The notes under the pieces were generated by a model that saw only the letters and a list, made by a program, of their open reading frames with translations, was not told the origin of the DNA and did no database searches. A stretch of 64,000 nucleotides of DNA, from positions 1 to 64,000 of the forward strand of contig NZ_FMVJ01000004.1 in NCBI RefSeq assembly GCF_900102135.1, given 5' to 3'. Source of the stretch: Microvirga guangxiensis (GTDB lineage Bacteria; Pseudomonadota; Alphaproteobacteria; Rhizobiales; Beijerinckiaceae). Positions 52,026-61,228 of the stretch are shown one piece after another. Position 1 is the stretch's first letter, and every line of letters begins with the position of its first letter. The position numbers and the translations under genes are program-made.

Positions 52026-53009
52026 CTAGGCGTTCCCGATCAGCACGCCCGCCGCGAAGACCAGCGCGCCACCGAGCACCACCTGGAACGCCGCACGCAG
52101 GAAGGGCGTCTCCATGTAGCGGTTCTGGATGAAGGCGATGGCCCAGAGCTCCACGAACACAACGGCGGCGGCGATGATCGTCGCGGTCCAGAAATGCGGA
52201 ATCAGATAGGGCAGGGCGTGTCCGAGGCCTCCGACGGCGGTCATGATGCCTGACGCAAATCCCCGCTTGATGGGCGAGCCGCGCCCTGAGAGCTTGCCGT
52301 CGTCGTGGGCGGCTTCCGTGAAGCCCATGGAAATGCCCGCACCCACGGACGCCGAGAGGCCCACGAGAAAGGTCTGCCAGGTATCCTGCGTGGCGAAGGC
52401 CGCGGCGAAGATCGGCGCGAGGGTCGAAACCGATCCATCCATCAGGCCCGCCAGTCCCGGCTGAACGTAAGTCAGGATGAATTGCCGCCGCTCGGTCTGT
52501 GCCTCTTCCTCTTTTACCGATTCCGGCGTGTGAGCGAGGCCGAGGCGGCGGGCGAGAGATTCGTGCGCCATCTCCGCGGTGGCGAGATCGCCGAGGAGCT
52601 TTCGCGTCGAGGCATCCGTCGAGCGCTTCGCAGCCTCCACATAGAAGCGGTGCGCCTGCGCCTCCATGGTTTCCGCCGCCGTCCGCACCTTCTCGATGCC
52701 GAGCGGGCGCACCAGCCAATCCGGCTTTCTCTCGTAATAGCCGCGCACATGCTCGCGCCGGATCAGCGGAATGGTTTCTCCGAAGCGCTTGCGGTGCAGT
52801 TCGATCAGCGCCGACCGGTGCCCGTCTTCCTCAACCGCCATTTCCTCGAAGACCTTGGCCGATTGCGGAAACTGCTCCCGCAGACCTTCCGCATAGGAGC
52901 GATAGATCCGCGCATCGTCCTCTTCCGAGGAAATCGCGAGCGCCAGGATTTCCTGTTCGCTCAAGGAATCGAACGGACGACGGTCAAAGCCGAAGACGCG
53001 GGAGAGCAT
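52026..53009 (-). CDS. mbfA: MbfA-type ferritin-like/VIT membrane protein
   Basis: A 327-residue fusion. An N-terminal ferritin-like domain (EQEILALAISSEEDDARIYRSYAEGL, AVEEDGHRSALIELH) carries metal-binding Glu and His residues; the C-terminal half is the membrane VIT/CCC1 domain (YVQPGLAGLMDGSVSTLAPIFAAAFA). MbfA exports iron and protects against peroxide in rhizobia and Agrobacterium. An iron control element lies 14 bases upstream of the start codon, so Irr repression under low iron is likely. Confidence 0.9.
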   Translation of the reverse strand: MLSRVFGFDRRPFDSLSEQEILALAISSEEDDARIYRSYAEGLREQFPQSAKVFEEMAVEEDGHRSALIELHRKRFGETIPLIRREHVRGYYERKPDWLVRPLGIEKVRTAAETMEAQAHRFYVEAAKRSTDASTRKLLGDLATAEMAHESLARRLGLAHTPESVKEEEAQTERRQFILTYVQPGLAGLMDGSVSTLAPIFAAAFATQDTWQTFLVGLSASVGAGISMGFTEAAHDDGKLSGRGSPIKRGFASGIMTAVGGLGHALPYLIPHFWTATIIAAAVVFVELWAIAFIQNRYMETPFLRAAFQVVLGGALVFAAGVLIGNA

Positions 53010-53022
53010 GGCAGACCCTTTC

Positions 53023-53039
53023 TTTAGAATAATTCTAAA
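53023..53039. promoter_or_regulatory. Iron control element (Irr box) of mbfA
   Basis: TTTAGAATAATTCTAAA is a perfect palindrome around a central A, matching the TTTAGAA-N3-TTCTAAA iron control element bound by Irr in Hyphomicrobiales. It lies 14 bases upstream of the mbfA start codon on the minus strand. Confidence 0.85.
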
Positions 53040-53175
53040 TAACTTTTGTTCCCCGGCAGGTCAATTTTGCCGAACTTGGGCTTCTCTAAAACGAAGGATG
53101 AGAAACTTCAGAACAGCAGGATTTATCAAAGCCTCTCCGCTTAAGGTTAGGCAAATAGTCAGTTGAGGGCAGGTC

Positions 53176-54024
53176 ATGGAGAAACCGGTTTCAGAGACTT
53201 ACGCGAGGCGCCTCATGCGCGTTTCGGCCTATATCCACGATCATCTGGATAAAGAACTTAGTCTCGATGTTCTGGCCGATGTCGCCTGCCTGTCGCCCTA
53301 TCATTGGCACCGCATCTATCACGGCTATTTCGGTGAAACGGTCGCGGCGACAGTGAGGCGCCTGCGGTTGCAGCGCGCCGCTGCCGAACTGGCCCATACT
53401 GGAAAATCCATTCAGGCGATCGCGATGCGCGCCGGATACGACAGCCAGGCCTCCTTCACCCGCGCCTTCAGCGCCGCCTTCGGACTGCCACCTGCGAAAT
53501 ACCGCGAGGTCGGCAGCCATTCAGTCTTCAAAGACTCAACACTTCAGGACATCCAAGCCATGTATGACATCGCCCTCAATCACGTTCCCGCCATGGATTT
53601 GATCGCGGTCGATCATCGCGGCTCTTACATGAGCATCGGCAAAAGCTTCGACCTTCTGTTCACGACGCTGGCTTCGCGCAATCTCATCAAGCCGGATATG
53701 CGCATGATCGGCGTCTATATTGATGATCCGACGAGCGTGCCGGAGGCTGAGTTGAGATCGCAGGCGGGCGTTGCCGTTTTCAATCCGGTCGCGGTCGATG
53801 CGCCGCTTCTGACGACACAGGTTCAAGGCGGCGACTATGCGGTTCTGAAATACAAAGGCCCCTATGGCGACATGCGCATGGCCTATGATTGGCTCTTCGG
53901 CCAATGGCTTCCCGCATCAAACCGCGAAGCCGCCGACGCCCCAGTCTTCGAGGATTATCTCAACAGCCCGCGCGACACCCCGCCGACCGAGTTGCGGACA
54001 GATATTTATCTGCCGCTGAGGTGA
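53176..54024 (+). CDS. AraC-type regulator with a GyrI-like effector domain
   Basis: A 282-residue regulator. The AraC double helix-turn-helix comes first (RLMRVSAYIHDHLDKELSLDVLADVACLSPYHWHRIYHGYFGET, ... AGYDSQASFTRAFSAAFGLPPAKYR), followed by a GyrI-like small-molecule domain (AVFNPVAVDAPLLTTQVQGGDYAVLKYKGPYGDMRMAYDWLFGQWLP). This arrangement is the Rob/SoxS-like 'AraC-GyrI' class that senses amphipathic drugs or metabolites. Targets are unknown. Confidence 0.9.
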   Translation: MEKPVSETYARRLMRVSAYIHDHLDKELSLDVLADVACLSPYHWHRIYHGYFGETVAATVRRLRLQRAAAELAHTGKSIQAIAMRAGYDSQASFTRAFSAAFGLPPAKYREVGSHSVFKDSTLQDIQAMYDIALNHVPAMDLIAVDHRGSYMSIGKSFDLLFTTLASRNLIKPDMRMIGVYIDDPTSVPEAELRSQAGVAVFNPVAVDAPLLTTQVQGGDYAVLKYKGPYGDMRMAYDWLFGQWLPASNREAADAPVFEDYLNSPRDTPPTELRTDIYLPLR

Positions 54025-54200
54025 GGAGCAGTGTCGACAAAGAAAGGGTGTGGTCGAAAACGCGCCCATTAAGCGCTGATTGCGCTACAAAGGAAGAATT
54101 CCACGTACAAATCTTTCACGCTGCTGAGCACAGCATTCCATCTGATGTTAAATTCTTCAATAAAAGATATTTCAGATAGGCCCGGGCCCAAACTCTATAT

Positions 54201-54596
54201 TCAGAGCGAGCGGACGAAGACGCGCATGGCCTCGCTGAACTCTTCCTCTGAAGCGCGCTCAGTGATCACATCGAGAATGGCATTGGCCAAGAGATCTCCA
54301 TCCGGTACCTCTAGTTTGTAACCATTGAGGGCAACGAATACCTCGGCGGCGGTCAGCCCCGTGCGCTTGTTGCCTTGTTGGAATGGATGGTTACGTGTAA
54401 TCCCGAACAAAAGGGCCGTCGCGAGCACCGCTATGTCGTCCTGATGCTCATAGAGCCAAAGGTTCCGGGGCTTCATAAGTGCCATTTCGAGAAGCCCATC
54501 ATCTCGCACGCCAAAAGGCTCACCAGTCTCTTCGACTTCGCGGCGATTTATCGTGATAACGACTTCAAGAGGAAGCCAACGCGGCTCACTCGGCAA
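54201..54596 (-). CDS. Doc-family toxin of a toxin-antitoxin pair
   Basis: A 131-residue death-on-curing-type Fic-fold protein. The motif is HPFQQGNKRTG (H70 to R78), in which the position normally Asp or Asn is Gln. The preceding RNLWLYEHQDDIAVLATALLFGI and following AEVFVALNGYKLEVPDGDLLANAI fit Doc, which phosphorylates EF-Tu. It overlaps the small upstream gene by 11 bases and probably starts with TTG. Confidence 0.85.
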   Translation of the reverse strand: MPSEPRWLPLEVVITINRREVEETGEPFGVRDDGLLEMALMKPRNLWLYEHQDDIAVLATALLFGITRNHPFQQGNKRTGLTAAEVFVALNGYKLEVPDGDLLANAILDVITERASEEEFSEAMRVFVRSL

Positions 54597-54789
54597 GGCG
54601 TGCCCGCGTCTTCGAGAACTTCTTCATGGCCGTTGTGATAAGTTCATCATAGTCGACCTTCCCCTGCAAAGGCCGGGGAGGGCGGGCAACAAGCACTGCA
54701 CTCTGATCGCGTGAGGCGACAGCAACAAACTTACCGCTCCGATCCCGGGCGGTATATGTAGTCTTTGCTTTTGCCTTAACAGCGACCAT
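54586..54789 (-). CDS. Putative antitoxin for the Doc-type toxin
   Basis: A 67-residue protein. It is basic at the N terminus (MVAVKAKAKTTYTARDRSGKFVAVASRDQ) and ends with a helical stretch (YDELITTAMKKFSKTRARLAE). It has AGGAG upstream of the ATG and overlaps the toxin, which is the normal layout for such pairs. The domain is not the classical Phd fold as far as I can see; the identity rests on position, size and C-terminal helix. Confidence 0.65.
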   Translation of the reverse strand: MVAVKAKAKTTYTARDRSGKFVAVASRDQSAVLVARPPRPLQGKVDYDELITTAMKKFSKTRARLAE

Positions 54790-54810
54790 TAGAGGCTCCT
54801 ACCCATCAAA

Positions 54811-54824
54811 GCTTAGAGCTAAGC
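54811..54824. promoter_or_regulatory. Candidate operator of the toxin-antitoxin pair
   Basis: GCTTAGAGCTAAGC is an inverted repeat (6-base arms around AG) 22 bases upstream of the antitoxin start. Antitoxins normally bind such palindromes; no direct evidence. Confidence 0.4.
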
Positions 54825-55020
54825 AAGGGTTCCAGAGGATGTTCCACCAGAATATGGATACAGTTTTGTAGGATTTCGAGCAAGATCTAGCGACGTCTGG
54901 CATAATACTGACCTTGGTACAGGCCATAATCCGTAATGATCTGTTGAAGCCATGAGGACTTAGTGGCACGGCAATATGGAAATTGAGCTGTGTCGCCTTT
55001 CTGCCAGCATTGAAACCAAG

Positions 55021-55052
55021 AAAAAAGCCCCGGTCCAGAAGACCGAGGCTTT
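55021..55052 (-). terminator. Intrinsic terminator of pnp
   Basis: On the minus strand an 11-base stem (AAGCCTCGGTC with GACCGGGGCTT, five-base loop) runs into TTTTTTC. It starts about 27 bases beyond the pnp stop. Confidence 0.9.
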
Positions 55053-55078
55053 CATTCTGGAGCTATAAGCCTTGAGAC

Positions 55079-57256
<2,178 letters not shown>

Positions 57257-57308
57257 GTTTCGTCTTTCATGACAGCAGGAGCGGGGGCTCGATGCCATGA
57301 GCAAGACG

Positions 57309-57355
57309 GCAAGAGGCTCGTAAAGCGGGTCTGCCCGCTTCTCCAAGCCTCTTGC
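57309..57355 (-). promoter_or_regulatory. Double-stem hairpin in the pnp leader
   Basis: An outer 10-base stem (GCAAGAGGCT with AGCCTCTTGC) encloses an inner 7-base stem (AAGCGGG with CCCGCTT). It lies 53 bases upstream of the pnp start. In E. coli a similar leader stem cut by RNase III lets PNPase control its own mRNA; here that is analogy. Confidence 0.6.
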
Positions 57356-57502
57356 GATCCTGCCATGGACATCGCGTCATCCATCTCCTCAAAGGGACGC
57401 CGGGACTTCTTCTCGAGGTCTCGCCAGCGCCGGAGCGAACCGGTCAGGCTCTATCGCCCGATCCGTTCGTGAACACCGGAGATGATTTCTCGGTCACATC
57501 CG

Positions 57503-57533
57503 GAAAAACCGTCCGGAGCCGTGCTCCGGACGG
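57503..57533 (-). terminator. Intrinsic terminator of rpsO
   Basis: An 11-base stem with a three-base loop (CCGTCCGGAGC with GCTCCGGACGG) is followed on the minus strand by TTTTT. Confidence 0.9.
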
Positions 57534-57546
57534 AAAGGTCAAAAGC

Positions 57547-57816
57547 TTAGCGGCGGATGCCGAGCTTTTCGATCAGGGTCTTGTAGCGGTTCTCGTCCTT
57601 CTTCTTCAGGTAGTCGAGAAGCGAACGGCGCGACGAGACGAGCTTCAGGAGGCCACGACGGGAATGGTTGTCCTTGTTGTGGGTCTTGAAGTGACCGGTC
57701 AGGTTGGTGATCCGCTCGGTCAGAATGGCGATCTGCACCTCGGGGGAGCCCGTGTCGCCAGCCTTCTGCGCGAATTCCTTTACAAGCGCGTTCTTGCGCT
57801 CAGCAGTGATCGACAT
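57547..57816 (-). CDS. rpsO: 30S ribosomal protein S15
   Basis: An 89-residue ribosomal protein. [93 protein letters not shown] sequence matches S15 along its length. S15 binds 16S rRNA early in 30S assembly and often represses its own mRNA through a leader structure. Confidence 0.98.
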   Translation of the reverse strand: MSITAERKNALVKEFAQKAGDTGSPEVQIAILTERITNLTGHFKTHNKDNHSRRGLLKLVSSRRSLLDYLKKKDENRYKTLIEKLGIRR

Positions 57817-58125
57817 CGCATATCCTTTCAGGTTTGCTTTTTCGTGAGACCTTGGCCGAGGGGCTCAGGGCCGGTTTCGTCGGGGAAAGGCCGGGCCGGG
57901 ATGTCGTCCAGCGCGGTCTGGAAGCCCAGACGGTCCTTCGAAGGGTCAACCCTTCGAGGCGGGCGCACCATACACGAATTGTGAATAAGTACCAGCGGAA
58001 TCGTTTTTGCCAAGCCTGACAATAGGATGGCCGGTTCCGGGCTGTCCGGTGCCGCATGCGCCGGAACAAGTATTCGGTCGCGAGGTTGGTGAACCAGACA
58101 CCCTCTCATATAGGAACCCGACATC
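57817..58125. other. Intergenic region upstream of rpsO and of the ferritin-like gene
   Basis: A 309-base gap between divergent genes. It has an 8-base stem (TCGAAGGG with CCCTTCGA, four-base loop) at 57938-57957 in the predicted rpsO leader, where S15 could bind, and a candidate minus-strand promoter at 57986-58014. No further gene is visible. Confidence 0.5.
57986..58014 (-). promoter_or_regulatory. Candidate promoter of rpsO
   Basis: On the minus strand CTTGGC and TACTTA are separated by 17 bases, close to the alphaproteobacterial vegetative consensus. It is a visual match only. Confidence 0.35.
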
Positions 58126-58668
58126 ATGACCGCCAGCACCGGCACGACTGATCTTGCCTCCAATGAAACCGTGAAGAACGTTTTCATCACTGGTCTTCAG
58201 AACGCGCATGCCCTTGAGAAGGAAGCGCTGCAGCTGATGCAGCGTCAGGTCGAGCGCTTCGAGAACTATCCGGAAATGTCCGACCTTCTGCGCCGGCACA
58301 TTGCCGAGACGGAAGGCCAGGTGCGCCGTCTCGACGAGATGCTGCACACCTTCGGCGAGGACCGCTCACTGCTGAAGGACATGGCCACCCAGTTCATGGC
58401 CAACATGGCCGCGGCCGGCCACATGCCCATGGCCGACGAGGTGCTGAAAAATACCTTCGCCAATCATGCCTTCGAGAATTTCGAGATTGCGTCCTACAAG
58501 TCGCTGATCGCCATGGCGCAAGCCGCCGGCCACCAGCGCTTCGTTCCCGCTCTCCAGGAGACTCTGCGGGAAGAGGAAAAAACCGCTCAGGCCATCTACG
58601 ACATGATCGAGCCGATCACGCTGAAGTACCTGTCGCGCGAGGCACAGGGCCTGAAGGCGGACCGGTAA
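58126..58668 (+). CDS. Ferritin-like DUF892 (YciF-like) protein
   Basis: A 180-residue four-helix-bundle protein. The family pattern is visible: VFITGLQNAHALEKEALQLMQRQVERFENYPEMSDLLRRHIAETEGQVRRLDEMLHTFGED, then SYKSLIAMAQAAGHQRFVPALQETLREEEKTAQAI. Metal ligands E, H and E are in their usual places (for example EEEK). Such proteins are induced by stress. Confidence 0.9.
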   Translation: MTASTGTTDLASNETVKNVFITGLQNAHALEKEALQLMQRQVERFENYPEMSDLLRRHIAETEGQVRRLDEMLHTFGEDRSLLKDMATQFMANMAAAGHMPMADEVLKNTFANHAFENFEIASYKSLIAMAQAAGHQRFVPALQETLREEEKTAQAIYDMIEPITLKYLSREAQGLKADR

Positions 58669-58681
58669 TTCCGACAAGCGT

Positions 58682-58776
58682 CATCCCGGACGGCGTCAAG
58701 CCGATCCGGGATCGCTTTCAGAATAAGGTGCACTTGTCGTCCAGCGATCCCGGGTTCTGCACCGCAGCCCGGGATG
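58682..58776. repeat. Nested palindromic intergenic element
   Basis: An outer CATCCCGG/CCGGGATG repeat (58682-58689 with 58769-58776) encloses an inner 10-base stem (CCGGGATCGC, GCGATCCCGG; 58706-58715 with 58744-58753). It lies between the convergent ferritin-like and truB genes and resembles widespread rhizobial extragenic palindromes; it may also serve as a terminator. Confidence 0.65.
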
Positions 58777-58784
58777 GCATGTTT

Positions 58785-59717
58785 TTAAGCCCCCAGATTG
58801 AACACCCGGTGCGGAACCAACTCACCGCGCTCGATATCGCCGACGGCGACGAGCACGCCGTTGCAGGTGGCGTAAGCCTTGCCGGTGAGAGGGGCCTCCC
58901 GTCCACGCAGGATAATGGATTGGCCGCGCATGAGGCGGTTCGCCATGTCGCGGCTGACTGCGATCGACGGAATTTCACTCAAGGCCGTGTCCACGGAGCG
59001 AAGCGCTGCAGGATCCGTGGTGAGATCGTCCACCGTCACTGCATCGTGCTCCGAGAATGGCCCGACGCGGGTGCGCCTGAGCGCGGCGATATGGCCAAGG
59101 CAGCCGAGGGCGCGGCCGAGATCGCGGGCGATCGCGCGCACATAGGTGCCCTTGCCGCAATCCGCTTCGATTACCGAGCGGTTGCCGTCATGATGGATGA
59201 GGGCGAGACGGTCGATCTCGACGGTGCGCGCCTGCAGTTCCACAACCTCGCCCTCCCTGGCGAGATCGTAGGCACGCTCGCCTTGGATCTTGATGGCTGA
59301 AAAGCGTGGAGGGACCTGCTGAATGGAGCCGGTAAAGCGCGGCAGCAGGGCCTCGATCTCCGATGCCTCAGGCAGCTTATCCGTACGCTCGACGATCTCG
59401 CCTTCCGTGTCGTCCGTATTGGTCTCCGCGCCCCAGGCGACGGTGAACACGTAGGATTTGCGGCCGTCCATGATGAAGGGCACGGTTTTCGTGGCTTCAC
59501 CCAAGGCAATCGGCAGAATGCCGGAGGCCAACGGATCGAGAGTGCCCGCGTGACCTGCCTTCTTGGCGGAGAACGCGCGTTTCACCACCGCAACCGCATG
59601 GGTCGAGGTCATGCCGACGCCCTTGTCGAGAATGATCCAGCCATTGACGTCGCGCTTCTTCGGGCGGTCGCCATGGGGACGGCGGGGAGGGCGCTCGTTC
59701 TGAGGTGCGTCGGTCAT
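58785..59717 (-). CDS. truB: tRNA pseudouridine-55 synthase TruB
   Basis: A 310-residue enzyme. Catalytic Asp is in HAGTLDPLASGILPI (residue 61); GKGTYVRAIARDLGRALGCLGHIAALRRTRVGPF is diagnostic. The last 60 residues form a PUA-like domain. It overlaps the YcxB-like gene by four bases, so it is part of the infB-rbfA-truB cluster. Confidence 0.96.
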   Translation of the reverse strand: MTDAPQNERPPRRPHGDRPKKRDVNGWIILDKGVGMTSTHAVAVVKRAFSAKKAGHAGTLDPLASGILPIALGEATKTVPFIMDGRKSYVFTVAWGAETNTDDTEGEIVERTDKLPEASEIEALLPRFTGSIQQVPPRFSAIKIQGERAYDLAREGEVVELQARTVEIDRLALIHHDGNRSVIEADCGKGTYVRAIARDLGRALGCLGHIAALRRTRVGPFSEHDAVTVDDLTTDPAALRSVDTALSEIPSIAVSRDMANRLMRGQSIILRGREAPLTGKAYATCNGVLVAVGDIERGELVPHRVFNLGA

Positions 59718-60295
59718 GCGGTTTTCTCTGAAATAGATATGTGAGTTTGATGAGCAATGCGCTTCTGCAGAAAAGACGCGAAGGCGTCGAAAGCCTGAGA
59801 TTCCTCAAAGGCTTTTTTCGGCAAGGCGGCGATCAGGATGCGCTCGTGGTAGAGAACCAGATGTGTCGGCACCACGACTACACGGTCGATGCCTGAAAAG
59901 GCGATGCGGGTTTTGATATGCTCGGCCTCGACGGTCAGAGCGTGACCATCGCCGATGACATGCATGTTTCGTGCCCGCTTGAGGGGCAACTGCCGAATGC
60001 GTTGATGCCAGGCTTTTTCGATCAGAAGCCGAAAGGCCACCACACCCGCCAAGCCGCCTGCAATGGCGAAGGTCACAGTCTGCAGCATGTCGCTTTCGAA
60101 CACGCCCAAGGCCCAAACGGCGGCGCCTGTGAGGATTGCCCCAAAGGCAAAGGCGCCCAGGCGGGAAAGAACCGTCAGGATCATGATGAGGGCGCGGTCT
60201 GAAGCAAGACGCGACAGAACCTTCATATCTGCAGCCGACGGCGTGAACCGGATATCGATGATGCCCAGCGCTGCGTTCGTGAGTGCGTCAGACAT
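59714..60295 (-). CDS. YcxB-like membrane protein inserted between truB and rbfA
   Basis: A 193-residue protein with two central membrane helices (ALIMILTVLSRLGAFAFGAILTGAAVWAL, VTFAIAGGLAGVVAFRLL) and a C-terminal domain of the YcxB type (VEAEHIKTRIAFSGIDRVVVVPTHLVLYHERILIAALPKKAF). Function unknown. rbfA and truB are normally adjacent; here this gene and the next one separate them. Start at the ATG of 60295. Confidence 0.75.
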   Translation of the reverse strand: MSDALTNAALGIIDIRFTPSAADMKVLSRLASDRALIMILTVLSRLGAFAFGAILTGAAVWALGVFESDMLQTVTFAIAGGLAGVVAFRLLIEKAWHQRIRQLPLKRARNMHVIGDGHALTVEAEHIKTRIAFSGIDRVVVVPTHLVLYHERILIAALPKKAFEESQAFDAFASFLQKRIAHQTHISISEKTA

Positions 60296-60312
60296 TATGC
60301 TCGATCTTTCGC

Positions 60313-60717
60313 TCACCGGACCATCGCGAAATGGTTGCAGCGTGGAAGTTTGGCTCGGCATTCAAATTCCAAGACCCATTTTTCGTAGGCGAAGCTAAGC
60401 AACCTCACGCGTAATCTTCGACGCTGACAGATGTGAAAACCGAAATCCTGCAGGAGTTCGGAGCGTTTGCAGGCAAACCCGTTACTCTCGACAAACTGCA
60501 TCATTTCCCGTGCAGATTTATCCAAGGGTAGGGCTGCAGCGACATCCTCTGTGACATTGGTTCCAAAGCTGTCTCGCCAAGCTTCGTCATAAGCAGTGAT
60601 GAGAGGACCTCGATCAAACAGACGAAGTCCGATCAGACTCAGAAGGATCAGGGCACCAAATGTTGCTAATGTTACTGCAACTTTCGGCCACGCGCTCTCC
60701 TGATGATCACTCGTCAT
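60313..60717 (-). CDS. Unknown single-pass membrane protein
   Basis: A 134-residue protein with one N-terminal membrane helix ([19 protein letters not shown]) and a soluble remainder that carries cysteines (FACKR, HICQR, FECRA, RCNHF). It overlaps rbfA by 11 bases. Base composition looks lower in GC than rbfA or truB. Function unknown. It is probably co-transcribed with the cluster. Confidence 0.6.
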   Translation of the reverse strand: MTSDHQESAWPKVAVTLATFGALILLSLIGLRLFDRGPLITAYDEAWRDSFGTNVTEDVAAALPLDKSAREMMQFVESNGFACKRSELLQDFGFHICQRRRLRVRLLSFAYEKWVLEFECRAKLPRCNHFAMVR

Positions 60718-61123
60718 CTTCGTCGACGCTCGGTTTACCCGTATCGCGCGCCACGCGCTCGGAGCGCAGCAATGCGTCGATGCGGGCAGCCTCGTCGAAG
60801 CTCTCGTCGCGGCGGAAGCGCAGGTCGGGCGCGAATTTCAGGTTCACGCGGCGGGCGACTTCCTGGCGCAAAACCTTCTTGTTCTTCTCCAAAGCCTTGA
60901 TCACCGCATCCTCGTCCTTGCCTCCGAGCGGCATCACATAGGCGGTCGCGAGCTTGAGGTCCGGCGACATGCGCACTTCCGGAATCGTGATGACGTTCTT
61001 CGTCAACACGTCGTCCTGGATGTCGCCGCGGGAGAGCACCTCGGCGAGAGCGTGGCGGATAAGCTCGGCCACGCGCTGCTGGCGCTGGGAGGGGCCGGTG
61101 GTTTGTTCAAAACGTTTTGCCAT
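60707..61123 (-). CDS. rbfA: 30S ribosome-binding factor RbfA
   Basis: A 138-residue KH-like protein. Motifs: [47 protein letters not shown] and [25 protein letters not shown]. It helps mature the 16S 5' end. The ATG at 61123 has GGAGG upstream. It follows infB. Confidence 0.95.
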   Translation of the reverse strand: MAKRFEQTTGPSQRQQRVAELIRHALAEVLSRGDIQDDVLTKNVITIPEVRMSPDLKLATAYVMPLGGKDEDAVIKALEKNKKVLRQEVARRVNLKFAPDLRFRRDESFDEAARIDALLRSERVARDTGKPSVDEDDE

Positions 61124-61161
61124 GGTCGTCCTCCGGGATTGGACCGGATTGATCAAAAGGG

Positions 61162-61190
61162 ATCATGGCCGGGGATGACCCGGCCATGAT
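61162..61190. repeat. Extragenic palindrome between infB and rbfA
   Basis: A 12-base perfect inverted repeat (ATCATGGCCGGG with CCCGGCCATGAT, five-base loop). It lies in the operon and not at its end, so it is more likely a repetitive extragenic palindrome or a processing site than a terminator. Confidence 0.65.
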
Positions 61191-61228
61191 GTTCGTTTCA
61201 AGTCTGTCGAAGCGAGAGGGTGAGCGGC

